Assembly (NCBI GenBank): GCA_003693705.1
Contig: RBZT01000267.1
Location: 1-64,000, forward strand
From: Polymyxa betae
Taxonomy: Eukaryota; Endomyxa; Phytomyxea; Plasmodiophorida; Plasmodiophoridae
Length of the DNA stretch: 64,000 nucleotides
Direction: 5' to 3'
The notes beneath the pieces were generated by a model. It was not told where the DNA came from and did not search any database. It worked only from the letters and a program-made list of their open reading frames with translations. Positions 10,437 through 24,100 of this stretch are shown here, piece by piece; the stretch's first letter is position 1; each line of letters starts with the position of its first letter. The translations under genes were made by a program, and so were the position numbers.

Positions 10437-10903
10437 AGCAACACTGCCAATTCAGGGATGGAACGCTTTCTAGGGCCGTTTTCCAAAAAACTTCAGGTGG
10501 TGCGTGCCATCCCATTAATATCTTATCGAAAAGTGTAAAAAGCTGACGATTTGCAGTATTGCTGTAAAGCAATAATTTAGCAATTCCAGTCTCGCCATGA
10601 TGAGATACAGATGCGTCTGCCTTTCTATCAGTTTTTACCAGTTAGCCATCCAGTAAAGGCCTATTATGGTTGTGATGTGACTACGAAGAGAGGCGCCGCC
10701 AGCCTCTCATTGCGCTACTCGAATTGTCATGAGGGCCCCATCACCCCATCGACCTGTTTTAGCTGTATATGGAAGGTGGGCAGCCACCACACCATCCCCA
10801 AACACTATTAATTTGGTCTATCGGGCCACATTAACAGTATGTAATCATGCTTCGAACGGCGCCGAGTCGCTTAAACCTTGCTTAGAAAATCGCCCAGTTC
10901 GAA
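10437..10903. other. Gap between FAM228-like gene and next gene
   Basis: This is a divergent promoter region of about 470 bp. A plus-strand frame open from 10729 to 11001 overlaps the downstream start and may be a 5' exon of that gene, but I could not find a splice that keeps frame. Nothing else was recognised. Confidence 0.4.
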
Positions 10904-13162
10904 ATGTCGATCGTATCAATATGCATAGCACGTTCTCGCCAGTTCAAATCCGGAATACAACTGCTCGTCATTACCAGCGATTTCAGAATCTGGGCGGTTG
11001 AATTTCAAAGAGTAAAACCTGTTCTGCAACCAGAGACTTTAAACATAGGAAGAGAATGCTGCCTTGGAGTTTGCCCTGGCGTAACAGATTGCATAGTCTT
11101 AGATGATCGCATTGTATTGTTAGGACCAAATTCCAAATCGTATGAAGCTCCATGGCCCTGCGATAGGCTCACAATCTCTCATAATAAGCATTTTGCTGGA
11201 CAATGCTGCACATTAGTCTGTTTTTCTCTGGCAACTAAATCGAGTTGCTGCAGTAGTACTGGATCGGCAAACATCTCTGCCTCTCATGAATTATTTTGCT
11301 CAATGACGAAGGATCATGAACAAGGTCCGATTTTGATCGGAGCCCAAAGGAGTGGACAGGTTTTCATCAACAAGCTTCTCAGTAAGCTTCAACCGGGTCA
11401 GCTGCAAAGCATCAGTCCTCGGCTGTTGGTCGATGTCAAAGAAGAATTGTGCGGTGTCCATTTTGTTATGCATGAAAAACTTCTCGGTTTTGTCTTCATT
11501 TCCACCTCAGGAAAGATTATTTGTCATCCGATGAATGGCAACAGTACCAAATATTTTCGAGTTTCGTTAACTGTGAATTCAAGCGCGGTTGTTGCTGGGT
11601 CTATGCTATATTTGCTCTCAGAAGGTTCTTTGTTTCTTGTCAATCTGACTGAGGCGTCTAACGATTCGAGACCATGTTCATCGTCGCAATGTATCCCTCT
11701 TAGCATTCTGCAGTCCAGTTTGGTAAATGATTTGAATCTGGTTAAGATAGGGTCTTCCAGTTGCGCGTCGAATGAGCTCGTTGTTCTGACTTCTTCAAAT
11801 TCGCTGTCTCACTTTGACGTCACAACTGATACCCCTATTTCTCCTGTTTGGAATTGTTCTATCAAGTCTTTAATGAAGCATATCAGACAGATATCATCTG
11901 CACATGGTCAGATGAAAGAGCAGTCCATGATCCTGGACCGTGATCTACGTGCGGCTCAGTTTGCTTTTAATTTACAGCAGTGCAGCGATCGCCAAAAGAT
12001 GTTATTGTGTTCATTCAAATCGTCTCCGATCATGCAGCACGGCACTGCAGCTGTCCTACTGCAGTTCAATCTAGCTAATAAGTCTTTGTTCCAGATTCCT
12101 GCCGGCTCGTTTTCCGTTCGTTTCGGTATCACCTACGCGTACGAGTCAGCCTTCAAAACCGAGAGTATGCTTGTAGACGATTACTTCAATTGTTGTTGAT
12201 TCCGTTTGTTTAGGTCTTTGTTTACCGTTACCAGAAATGGCCTCTAACCAGATTATTCAAACTCCAATGGTATGCCCGATTCTGTCTCCGTTGCCTATAA
12301 AGATCAAAGCCGCATTGATCTACCGCCCTTTCTTGAATGTGAATTATGCCATGAGAAATACTCGAGTGATTGATCTGATGATGTGCCATTTGGACGTGCT
12401 GGATTTATCCTGTGCTCAATCGTAGGGCTGCACTTTCCATTTTCGATCTGTTAACGAATTTAAACAGGGAGTCATGTATGACATCATCCATCGATACCCC
12501 TTCTGCACCGTGGATATCTAGTTTATTGCAGAAGGAAATTAAACCTGCCAAAAAGTCGGTTCGCTCTTGCAAGATTCGACTGGCTGGAGTCGGAGCAGCT
12601 GAGGAAGCTCTCGGAAAGATTGCTGCAGAGCTTTCGCCCCATTTCTCGTAAGGCATGCCATTATGCTTCGTGTATTTTTTTTTAAATGACTCAGACGATC
12701 TGACACTATGGGGAAAGGATCAGCCGAATTGACTACAGTTTCTGGCAGCAAGCTAAAAGTATACATGGTAATCAGCCAACCTGGTCTAGTTGATGTATTC
12801 CTGCATTGTACTCCAGGGCCAACATTGCCTATATGGAGGTAGTGACACATCATTGTTAATCATCTAAGCTAACTGTATTCAGGGCTTCCATATTGTCGCG
12901 TTTTAGGCGTTCGCTGATAGATTTATCGGACTGGAAGACTATTGCAGTGGATATTTTGCCAAACATGCGTAATGAGTTCCTAGATCTGCAATCATCAATG
13001 CAGAAATCCCTGGACGATGTCGAGCAAACCGTAAACGGCGATACGAGAAAGTACGCGATCAGCTCTGAAGACTGCTCGAGCTTAGCGCGTGCTGCTACGA
13101 CAAGGTTACTTTCTGCATACGACGCATTCCGAAATAAAATATCCCAACAACTGCCACTGTGA
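10904..13162 (+). CDS. Large beta-rich protein, possible beta-propeller, family unknown
   Basis: The first exon is a 430-codon frame starting MSIVSICIARSRQF. It is rich in short beta strands (GIQLLVITSDFRIWAVEF, KIICHPMNGN, SMLYLLSEGSLFLVNL) in the manner of a beta-propeller. A 22-nt gap spliced near 12192-12213 keeps frame. Later exons include KSVRSCKIRLAGVGAAEEAL, KVYMVISQPGLVDVFLHC and a helical C-terminus (WKTIAVDILPNMRNEFLD) that ends at 13162. The layout of propeller, beta domain and helices recalls proteins such as FANCB/FAAP100. That is only a layout resemblance. About 700 residues in total. The start may lie further upstream. Confidence 0.7.
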
Positions 13163-13345
13163 ACCAGATGCCAGCTTCAAGAATGAGCTTAGGTTTCGTC
13201 TAACCTGCCCGGTTTCCATCGATCAACGATATGTTAGATAGGGAAGGAGGCTGCGTTCAAGCCGCTCACATTATCGTGAGGGTGCTACATCAACCTTAAG
13301 TGTCATTCCACATTCCAGTTTGCCGGATTCGCACACCTTGTCGAT

Positions 13346-15106
<1,761 letters not shown>

Positions 15107-15161
15107 AGACGGAATGTTCTAATAAAGCATATTGTGCCAGTCTTAATCATATGCGATTCAT

Positions 15162-17491
15162 TTATTTAGCAGCCTCGATATTTACATTTGCAGGGTATGA
15201 TGGCGTTTTCTTCCCTTTAGTAGCATTATGTATGATTAAATAAAGCACCGAACCCATGAATCGAATGCAATTTGTCACAGCGACGACAATAAACATGACT
15301 TGTAGGTAGGTAATTGCGATCACATTATTATGAGAAGCCTGATGTGCTGAAGAGATAAAGCTAACATACATGCCTTGCGAAAATATCCAAATCAGCAGAA
15401 CATAAGTCCGGAACCGCCCAAATCGCTCCTGTTGGGCCGTTCGGTGTATTTTCTCGTCAGCGCGAAGTTTGGCAATCCTTCGCAGCCGGGCTCGTACACG
15501 TTCATTGACGTCGGAATTCGCATTATCACTGGCATCATCTCGAACAATCTCCGATGCTTCTGAGATTCCTTTCGTGCCCCAGCTGATATCGTGTAAATTA
15601 CCTATTGAAATGATCAGTATGCCACAAAAAAGTGAAGAGATTCCATTACATATGCTGTAAACAGGAAAAATGACAAGGTAGACTGGGGCGATTACGAAGT
15701 ACTGAACAAAATTGGAAAGAACCACGACTATCTCGCCATGTAGAAACGCGGCAATGATAAGCAACCCGATTGAGAGACCAAACAGTACAACAAGCAAGGC
15801 CACATTGACTTTCCCGACGAACAGGGACGAAATTGAGAGTCCCGCACTCGATAGAAATATTATCGACCATAACGCAGAGCACACCATATAAATATGGGAC
15901 ACAGATGCTGGGCGGTTACCTTACTAACATGAGCAATCTATGCAATTGGAACGCAAAGCTTCTACATACCAAGACCAAGGACATATTGTGTGATAATGAG
16001 CCCAAGGAAAATATAGCGAAGGATCTGGTAAACGTAATTGTTTTCGCCAAGAATGATCATCATGGAGAACGTAAAGATCAAGTAAAGGTTGGCAACCATA
16101 AACCACGCAATCTGCAGAACGTTAAAACCAAGTCCAAGTCAGGCTTGGTTTCATACCAAAAGCTGGGAAACATAGAAGAGAAACTGACACAGAATCACGA
16201 GCTTTCTCAATGGTGTGTGAGTGGTCGCCTTCAAAAATCGGAATGTGTTGATCACAGTGTAAAGTGTGGCAAATAGACTTCCATTAAGCCACCTTCGCCG
16301 CTGTTTGACCAGATCAATCAAATCGGTAGGAGAGTCAGTCTTCGCAATTGCTCGCCTTCAACAAGATTAACAGGGAGGACTGGCTTCATGCAGAATGCGT
16401 ACCGATCATAATGCATGGTGTAATCGCATCCAGCTTTAGCCAGGATCTCAAAACACAGGATACGATCCTCGGCCAGATACTGGTTGGCCTCGAACGGTGT
16501 CAGCTTGTCAATGGGCGTCGCAATGTGGTGAAAGTATTTTTGCAATGGCGCCCCTTGCAAGGCTTCAAATCGGTAGGCAGAGAAGGCCCCAGGAAGAACG
16601 CTGATATAGCCGCAGACCGACTCGGTCGCTTTGTCCAAGAAATTGCTGACTTTATACTCAAAAGTTTGTCCAGCCAAGATCAGATTAATGGAGAATTTCG
16701 ACAGAGTGCTGATTTCACCACAGCATCCTCCTCTAATCAAACTTCAGTACAGCATAAAACAAACATGAATGGAAATTACATTTGCGGGTTACGACCCATG
16801 GTCTCCCAGAGGAAATAGAGCGCTTTCGGCATTGGCTTGGTGCCGACATCTAGAAGGAAGCAATACTCAGGCTTGATCTGCTCAGCAAACGCCGAGAAGA
16901 ACCAATAATGGCTATCTATCTTGCCGCCGTTGTGCTCCTTAACAGCCATCATCACTTGAAGGGGCGGGTATTGCGACTTCGCTTCCGTCTCTTCCTTCCA
17001 CATGATCACATTTTCAAACAGATGTACGCCGACGTCGGCGCCGTTCTTCAACTGCTCGTTCACTTTATCTTGGCTGAAAAGCCCTCGCTCTGTAGCCCAA
17101 TCCAGCGTCTCTTGTGAGGCGTTGGCCCGCCCATCGCTGATGATACAGACACAGATTCGCTTCCAGAATTCAGGGTCGTCTTCCCGTTGAACGAATGCGT
17201 TGATGTTCTGACAGATGCCGCGAAGCGTGACTGTGAGCTCTTCTGGGCCCTCGTTGTACATCGTAATCACGATGAACGCCACACAGTTATTCTTGGCGAA
17301 TCGGCATGTGTATCCCTTCTTACTGAACTGAATACAAATGAGAAGCCGAACTGATAGCAGTATTGAGTGATTACCTCCAGGGGCGACCTGGTCATTACAG
17401 GGATATAGACCAGCTGCTCATCGATGTTGTCATAACGATCGATGTCGACCGCAGCGACTGGACCTGGATAGCTCTGCCGATGCACGACCAT
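15162..17491 (-). CDS. CHS: Chitin synthase, division 1 type
   Basis: Chitin synthase polymerises UDP-GlcNAc into chitin at the plasma membrane. Exons read in order: a short N-terminus (VVHRQSYPGPVAAVDIDRYD), then VAFIVITMYNEGPEEL (start of the catalytic GT2 domain), then CICVCIISDGRANAS-type blocks. These are followed by FLLDVGTKP, VCGYISVLPGAFSAYR, the acceptor-site motif LAEDR and the signature QRRRWLNGSLF. The C-terminal exon has NLHDISWGTKG and at least five strongly hydrophobic helices. About 700 residues in total, with a shorter N-terminal region than typical class I-III fungal enzymes (800-1,000), so an upstream exon may be missing. All key catalytic motifs I looked for are present. 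Confidence 0.92.
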
Positions 17492-18707
17492 CGACTTCAC
17501 TCAGAAGACGGTGATGAAGTGCAGTAAACGGTATGAAGGGGCCCATGAAAGGGGGTCGAGAGAGCGACCCAGCTGTTACGTCACTGTTCTGGAGCGCGTG
17601 TCTATCGTATATAGCCACCGACCATTACAGACAGTCGGTCGGCAGCACAGAAACCTCTCTTTGTAACTCCTAGGATCATTCATCGTTGCTGACTCAGAGC
17701 GTGGGACGCCTCTTCATGATCCGCGACGGTTGTGCTTTCGCAGTCACGAGAGGCGAGGCGCCCTGGTGATAACGTTAGCAAAACAAACATAGCCGCGAGA
17801 TTGAAAATTCTGGAATATCGCTTATGCAAATCCAGCAGCCGCTGTATGAGCTCAATGAAAAAGCGCGCCTACTGTAGGAGCAAATCCACCAAGGCGGTTT
17901 AGACCTATTCTGTCCTATTGTAAAAAAATCTTTAAAAAATGTGAGAATTCGTGTCAGAAAAAGTGCGCCAGTCAAACTTTCAACCGCCCACAAACATAAC
18001 CGCCCAAATAACCGTCGGTTAAATTTTGGCAGACGCCCTTTGTGAAACTCGCATTGAAGATAACCGCCATCGTCCATCGGTGGATTTTTCCAAAGAGTTT
18101 GCAGCGATTATCTCACAGGCTTTTTTCAACATTAGTAGAAGTGCGTTACTTTGTTTCTCCTTCAGTAAAACGCTAAGCACCCTCTCATTCGTTTTATGAA
18201 ACTTGCGAATAGCGTCAGTAATTCAAGTCATCTGCCTTAAAAAGTATTTAGCCTCTTGATCACATTAGCGAACTCATCTTTTATCGAATCCGGATGGCGG
18301 AACCCAATCCAAATGTTTTGATGCAGGGATTGTATGTAAATACAGCTGCATGATTACAACTTCGCAATCAGTCCAAAGTGTGGAAATTGATTGAACGGTT
18401 AGGCGATTCCGGATTCAAAAGTCATTATCTTCAGATCAGTCTTGAAGCTCAAAACGTTGATTAACAAATATGAGATGCAAACTACATTTACTATAATGGC
18501 AAGCTCACAAAGTTCAACCATATTTTGAAGCTAAGAAGTTGATTGATGGAGCGAAACTCGTTGAGTCAACTTGTAATTACTGTTCTCTTGTTGACAAGGA
18601 ATTTAATGCCAATCTTTAATCCATCCAAACCCTTTCAAGGCTTTGTTAGCTTAAGTTAATAAGCTTTCTGTTGTATCAGAATCCACATTCAAACCAACCA
18701 CAATCAC
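17492..18707. other. Long intergenic region between chitin synthase and deacetylase-like gene
   Basis: About 1.2 kb, one of the longest gaps in the window, lying between two cell-surface genes transcribed away from each other. No tRNA, snRNA signature or protein-like frame was recognised. A minus-strand frame at 17775-18077 has a composition typical of chance. It probably holds two promoters. Confidence 0.5.
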
Positions 18708-20321
18708 ATGATATTTATTGGAATTTTGCTATCGGTTACGCTCTGCATCGCCGCAGTAACAGTACCTGACTTTTCCTGGGAGAATCGGCCTCAGCTCATC
18801 GCTTTCACTTTCGAAGGGCCGTTAAACAACTCCAAAGACGCCTCGGCGTTATTGTCCCATTTTTCGAATGGTCGCATGTCATGCTCAGATTCCATCCCTG
18901 CTACATGGTTCGCAACTGATTGTACAAGTGATCTGCAAATTTTGCAATCAAATAACTACGAGATTGCAATCTACAATGCTAGCCAATCGAGCGGGTCATG
19001 TCTGCGTTCAAATGCCACTGTTGATGGGGTTCGTGTAGGCAATGTAACGAGCGCATCCGGTCTCAAATATACCATGCTCGAGTCATCATCCTATATCTGG
19101 CCGTTTGTAGAGTCGAATATCACCCGGGTTCCCTTCGTCAATGTGAACGCTGTTACTTTGATGCAGGCTTTAGTTGAAAACTACGATGGCGCTAGAGCGC
19201 CCATGGTAGTTTCATTAAGCAGCATGATGCAAAGTGTTGGGGCCGACGTTACGAAGCTGATGTTGCAGGAGATCATGTCTCTAGACGAAGTCGTCGCCAT
19301 CACAGTTGGTCAGCTGTCGCAGCTGGCCAACGCCAAGTCGGCATCTGAAGCCGAGTCTGTCGTGAAAGTTTGTCGCCTATTGACTTCAACAGATAATGAA
19401 ACTATGACCACATCGCCTGCAACAGTCAGTGGTAGGTCGCGCTGCTCCATATCTTTTCAGTGCCACTTAGCCAAAGTTTTGATAGGAACATCAAAGCCTT
19501 CACAAGTGAACAGCAGACCCCAGCCATCCATTGCCCTGAATGGCACATCCACAGTTGTTTCCAAGGGCAAGAACACTAACATCTCAGCTGGTGCAGGGAC
19601 AAACGGCACAGTTATAACCCCTGGCAATGGAAATATTGGCACGGCAGCTCCTACCAAGACTCCAACCTCGACAAACGGCACAATTATAACACCTGGCAAT
19701 GGAAATATTGGCACCACAGCTCCTACCAAGACTCCAACCTCGACAAACGGCATTATTATAACACCTGGCAATGAAAATATTGGCACCACAGCTCCTACCA
19801 AGACTCCAACGTCGTCAGGGGCAAACGGCACAATTATAACCCCTGGCAATGGAAATATTAGTACCACAGCTCCTACCAAGACTCCAACCTCGTCAGGGAC
19901 AAATGGCACAATTATAATCCCTGGCAATGGAAATATTGGCACCATAGCTCCTACCGATACTCCAACCTTGTCACCAAATGTCATTGGTGAGATACCGAAG
20001 AACGCCAAGACCGGCCCTGGGGCAGATTCAAACGGTAGTTCGGAAACGTCGTCATCAAAATCGACTGGCTATGTCCCATATGTTATTGGAATCGGTGGGG
20101 GTCTTTGCGCTATGGCTGTCGCCATCGTCTATAAAGTACTCAAGAAAGAAGATCGTTTTCCTCCAGTAATCACAAATGGATATGTGTTTGAAGCCGAAGA
20201 TCGTGAAATCTACGATCTCGAAGCTTGTAATAGCAGCGTCAGGGCTGTTTCAGAGAGCCGAGGCAGTATCTCGTCCTCCTATGTTCATTCTGATCTAGAA
20301 AGTGTTTCTAGAAGGTCGTAA
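18708..20321 (+). CDS. Membrane-anchored polysaccharide-deacetylase-like surface protein with tandem repeats
   Basis: The start MIFIGILLSVTLCIAAVTVP is a clear signal peptide. Residues about 25-230 resemble a NodB/polysaccharide-deacetylase fold (LIAFTFEGPLNN at the position of the usual TFDDGP; IPATWFATDC). The metal-binding Asp-Asp and His-x-x-x-His motifs are not visible, so it is probably inactive or very divergent. Then come five Thr/Asn-rich repeats of about 24-26 residues, a stalk, a transmembrane helix (YVPYVIGIGGGLCAMAVAIV) and a 60-residue acidic cytoplasmic tail. A 54-nt GT-AG segment near 19433-19486 sits in frame and is probably an intron. Chitin-binding or wall-sensing is an inference. 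It is adjacent to and divergent from chitin synthase. Confidence 0.8.
   Translation: MIFIGILLSVTLCIAAVTVPDFSWENRPQLIAFTFEGPLNNSKDASALLSHFSNGRMSCSDSIPATWFATDCTSDLQILQSNNYEIAIYNASQSSGSCLRSNATVDGVRVGNVTSASGLKYTMLESSSYIWPFVESNITRVPFVNVNAVTLMQALVENYDGARAPMVVSLSSMMQSVGADVTKLMLQEIMSLDEVVAITVGQLSQLANAKSASEAESVVKVCRLLTSTDNETMTTSPATVSGRSRCSISFQCHLAKVLIGTSKPSQVNSRPQPSIALNGTSTVVSKGKNTNISAGAGTNGTVITPGNGNIGTAAPTKTPTSTNGTIITPGNGNIGTTAPTKTPTSTNGIIITPGNENIGTTAPTKTPTSSGANGTIITPGNGNISTTAPTKTPTSSGTNGTIIIPGNGNIGTIAPTDTPTLSPNVIGEIPKNAKTGPGADSNGSSETSSSKSTGYVPYVIGIGGGLCAMAVAIVYKVLKKEDRFPPVITNGYVFEAEDREIYDLEACNSSVRAVSESRGSISSSYVHSDLESVSRRS
19598..19972 (+). repeat. Five in-frame 72-78 bp coding repeats
   Basis: Each unit encodes about TNGTIITPGNGNIGTTAPTK plus TPTS, with small differences. 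Units 3-4 and 4-5 are separated by an extra two codons (SG). All differences keep frame. The unit is rich in Thr and potential N-glycosylation sites (NGT), typical of a glycosylated stalk. Confidence 0.9.
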
Positions 20322-20366
20322 AATTCAAAACATTTACACTAATGTAAAATACAATGATAATTTAAC

Positions 20367-20676
20367 TCAATTTTCAACCTTGGGAGCGACCGGGGTCTCA
20401 TAACAAACATACGGCTTCAGCTTACAGCCAGTAAGGTCGGGAAATTTAATGTCCAACATCTTGTCTAAGTTTGGATACGCCAGAAATATACCTACATCCT
20501 GTTTCACAAGCAACACTTTTTGCTATGACAAACTTCATACCTTTCTTGGAAACGATACCTGTCTTGAGGCAGCCCTTACCCTTGTAGTACTGTTGGTTGC
20601 CTCGTTTCGACGTCAAATTGCCTCGTAGGTTCTTTGTCTTACGCGATCTCAGCAACGATCGGATGACACCCAACAT
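20367..20676 (-). CDS. MRPL41: Mitochondrial ribosomal protein mL41
   Basis: mL41 (yeast MrpL27) is a protein of the large mitochondrial ribosomal subunit. The first exon starts MLGVIRSLLRSRKTKNLRG and holds the signature LTSKRGNQQYYKGKG. An intron of about 50 nt (donor after GIVSKKG) leads to PNLDKMLDIKFPDLTGCKLKPYV, matching the family's PDLTGFKLKPYVSY block, and the end CYETPVAPKVEN. About 85-90 residues, near the length of fungal homologues. The N-terminus is basic and suits a mitochondrial presequence. A further minus-strand frame upstream (20686-20952) could be an extra 5' exon but is not needed. Confidence 0.85.
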
Positions 20677-20959
20677 CTGGAACCTTCAAAGAGAATTGCA
20701 GATGACTTGGAGATGTATAGACGTGACAGTGGCGAATGTAACGCAACAACACAATCCCCCGCACCTTAGTGGCCAATGAAGACAGACGACTTCACATTTC
20801 ATTCTGCTTTGACCTTGTTTACCTAAGAGACCTCTGGTTGTTGCTAAATGGCGACAACTTTTTTGTCGATTTCGAGGTGCAGCCGGTGACGTGGTTGGAG
20901 ATGTCATCGCTACCACAGTCACAGGCAGATGATTTCGGGTCAGCTTAGTCATTTCAGTA

Positions 20960-23900
20960 ATGTCGAAATCTATAGTTCAGAGGCTATCGGTTATGCCGAA
21001 AATCGATTACACAGAAGATGAGATGAACGAGCTCAAGCAGACGTTTCAGGAGTATGATGAGAATGCATCCGGGTTTTTAACCCCACGCCGTGCTGTAAAA
21101 TGCATATCTGATCTGAAATATAATTTCAATGAATCTCTTATCTTGCAAATCCTTAGCGATCAGAGCAAGGATAAGTCTCAAGTCACCCTGGATTTCAATG
21201 ATTTTGTTAATTTCATCGATGTTATCGGAGCGATTGATGCCTACGTTGTCGAACATCTTAATGACCTGATTCAGGGCCTTCCTGAGCCAGCATTACAAGC
21301 GGTCTATTCGAAAATAGGGGTCTCAGATTCTCAAAAATTGCTTCATTATCTAAGCGGTTTAGTCACTTTGGGATCTAACGACTCGTTTAAATTCTCTGTA
21401 AACTCTCCACTGCCCTCTGTATAGCATGAGGTATGACCATTTTTTCGTAGGAAGTTTACGAGTTACTGGGTTATGAGGACATAGACCAATCTGAAGCGGC
21501 TGAGGTTGCACCAGATCCCATTGTTTCTCTATCGCCAGAACCAGAAAAAATGGTTTCGTCGTCGAAACAAAGTCAATTGAAACCTAACTTCTTGCAAGTG
21601 CCTCTTGCAGATTCTCAGAACAATCACAATGCATCATCTAAAACCCACCAGCAACAGATGCGTCGCAATCTTTCTGTTCGTTTCGATATCGAAGGCACGA
21701 AACAGTTTCGTCTACCCAAACTGAGTATTCCTAGTGAAGATGAAGCGGAAATTCAGCCGGCTGCATTAAGAACATTAAATGTCAACCCCAAGCCTACATC
21801 ATTTCGTTTCGCTGAAAAGGTCACAGACGAACCCCTATCGGATAATGACGAGCTGGTCGCCAGACAACACAAAACCAAAACGAGCACAGATAGTGACACA
21901 AATGACAGCAAGCCAACCGATGTCTTGGCGACCCAAAGCCAGGCATTCGTTATTCCATCATTTGTCGAAGAATTTGATGAAGAAGATATTGCTTATGTTC
22001 ATGATGCATTCGCTACCTTCTTAACTGTTTTCGATCGGGACCATGATGGCGCCATTGCAGCTTCCGAGTTAGGAACCGCTTTACGGATGTTAGGATTAGA
22101 TCCAAGTGAGGATCAAATCCAAGATCTTTTCATAAGAACAGATGTTGACCGCAATGGCATGATCGACTTTGGTGAGTTCTGCCTGTACTACAAGCAAATG
22201 CTAGAATCGGAATTCAAAGATGGTGTTCCTCTTCAGCATATCAAGTCTATGTTTGCGAAAGCAGATTCGAATAATGATGGAGAAGTCAATGTTGCTTTCA
22301 GTCTAATCTTTCTCGATCTGAAGTCATTGCTGTTAGGTCACTCGAGAAGAGTTCGCACATATAATTCGGAAAGAATTCCCTAATTTATCCAATTCAAACA
22401 TTGACGAATTACTGAAGATTGCTGACAACAATGCTGATGGAATCATTGATTTCGAAGAGTTCGTATCTTTCCTGACTAGATCTGACAAAAATTCGCGAAT
22501 CTTTGCCAGAAAATTGTTTCGAGCGCATCTACCATCTCCAATTCAGTATCTTACTGCATATGGGAAAATGCCTTCTAATTTCAGACCCTCCGCTCTGGCA
22601 AGCTTACAGGTTATGGATCATCAGGTTTCGTGCTTAGCTGAAATTCATACAGCATGAACGAATCAGTTCTGCCACATCACATGTTGCCCCTACTCTGGAT
22701 TCCCATTGTATCGGTCTCGAATTTCGTGATTTACGTCTAGCAGAGGGGTCAACTGCAATAGCACCGATTGTGGGCGAAGTTTGCGTGCAGATTGAACTTG
22801 TTGGGGCAGAGGGCATTCCGATTCCAGTAATGAATCGTCATCGGTAGGCGTGGTTTGCTGGTATGATATCTGCTAGTCTTATCCTCGTAAAAGAATCGTC
22901 GCTCGCCGAGCTCGCGTTGCGTTATTTAATGGCGACAAACCTATAAGCTGTCAATATGTTACGAGAGCGCATTGGAGTCCTCAAGAAGAGGATCGTTGGA
23001 GATTCGCTTTTCCCACATCTTCGATGCATATTTTAATTGCGAAATCGAGCCAGAAACAACCATTTCTGTTGATCGAACTGTCACTGTTAGTTGAAGACGA
23101 AACTAAGCCTTCATGCTCCGAGATGACTTGCGGATTTGCAACTATTGATTTGGGCGGCGAAATGTTGATTAAAACTGTAACGGTAAGTACGCCGTGCTGT
23201 TTATCGTAACGATTATTATCGAAAGAATATTTTATAGGAAACTGCTCCTGTGTCTGGTGGGACATTCAAAGCCAAAGCAGTAATAAACGAAGATGAAATC
23301 CTTGCTCGGCGAGAGGGCTGGCGTAGATTGACATCAATGTTTAAAGGGAAGCCATTACCTACTGTAAGCATAAAAATAGGTCCAGTTGCAGATGGCAAAC
23401 TGAAGGAGCATACCTACCGTATTCCAAATGATATTATAGCACCTTTGGCGTCAGTTGAGGTGTTACATCTGTTTTTAGAAATCTTAGCTGACGTAAGATT
23501 TCAGTCCGCCAAAGTTTTCTTAATTCCGATGCTGACCCGGTTTAGGCGACTGTACGATGTGCCCGACCTTTTGTTGCTGCAACATCTCATCCTCAGCAAG
23601 ACGCTGCGATCCGAATATTTCTCGATCAGATTGTTGTCAACCCAGATTCGATTTCTGCGCTGGCCGAGGCTTGGAAACATGTCAAAAAGAATCTGTCCAG
23701 ACAAGCGAAAAGGAAGCTGAGTCCTGGAACCCCAAACGATTTCGTTAAATCGGAGTTTCGAAACACAATTTTAAGGCTGTGGCCAGCCCTGTCTTCTATT
23801 TTGTTACAAGACCCAGAAGTCGGGCGAACTGACCATGAACGCCTATCGTTGCTCTCGTATTGTGCCAAGGAAGACACATTCGATCAGTTTTCGTCAGACG

Positions 23901-24073
23901 GTTTAATCAATAGAGCTACCGTCGCGCCTGGGCAAGATATCTCAAAATCTCTTATCTTTCGGGCCTTCCATACCGATGACATTGCATTCTCATACGATAT
24001 GTACCAAAACGACCTGAATCCGTTTGCAATCCTCGAACGAGAAATTCGTGAAGCATGCGAAGTAAATGAATAA
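20960..24073 (+). CDS. NPHP1: Nephrocystin-1 homologue with N-terminal EF-hands
   Basis: Nephrocystin-1 works at the ciliary transition zone. The C-terminal half (from about 22560) follows human NPHP1 closely: AYGKMPSNFRPSALASL, LEFRDLRLAEGS, RARVALFNGDKPISC, THWSP-like AHWSPQEEDRWRFAFP, SCGFATIDLGG, then a helical end with LSLLSYCAKEDTF. The N-terminal half is not the coiled coil plus SH3 of animal NPHP1. It has a degenerate calmodulin-like pair (residues about 15-145; loop DENASGFLTPRR lacks the last Glu) and, after a Ser-rich linker, four canonical EF loops (DRDHDGAIAASE, DVDRNGMIDFGE, DSNNDGEVN, DNNADGIIDFEE). Introns near 21398 (54 nt), 22290 (44 nt) and 23180-23240 join the parts in frame. 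The join around 23500-23600 is less certain. Confidence 0.85.
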
Positions 24074-24100
24074 TATTTTACAGTGACACATATAGATACA

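Noticed and set aside
12405-12656. Minus-strand frame of about 83 codons with good composition
   Set aside because: It is antisense to an exon of the 10.9-13.2 kb gene whose frame continues through GT-AG joins on both sides.
17775-18077. Minus-strand frame of 100 codons between chitin synthase and the deacetylase-like gene
   Set aside because: The composition is rich in Cys, Trp and Phe, with no homology I recognise and no splice partner.
19457-20008. Minus-strand frame of 183 codons, Val/Pro-rich with repeats
   Set aside because: It is the antisense of the tandem repeats of the deacetylase-like gene; repeats without stops on one strand often stay open on the other.
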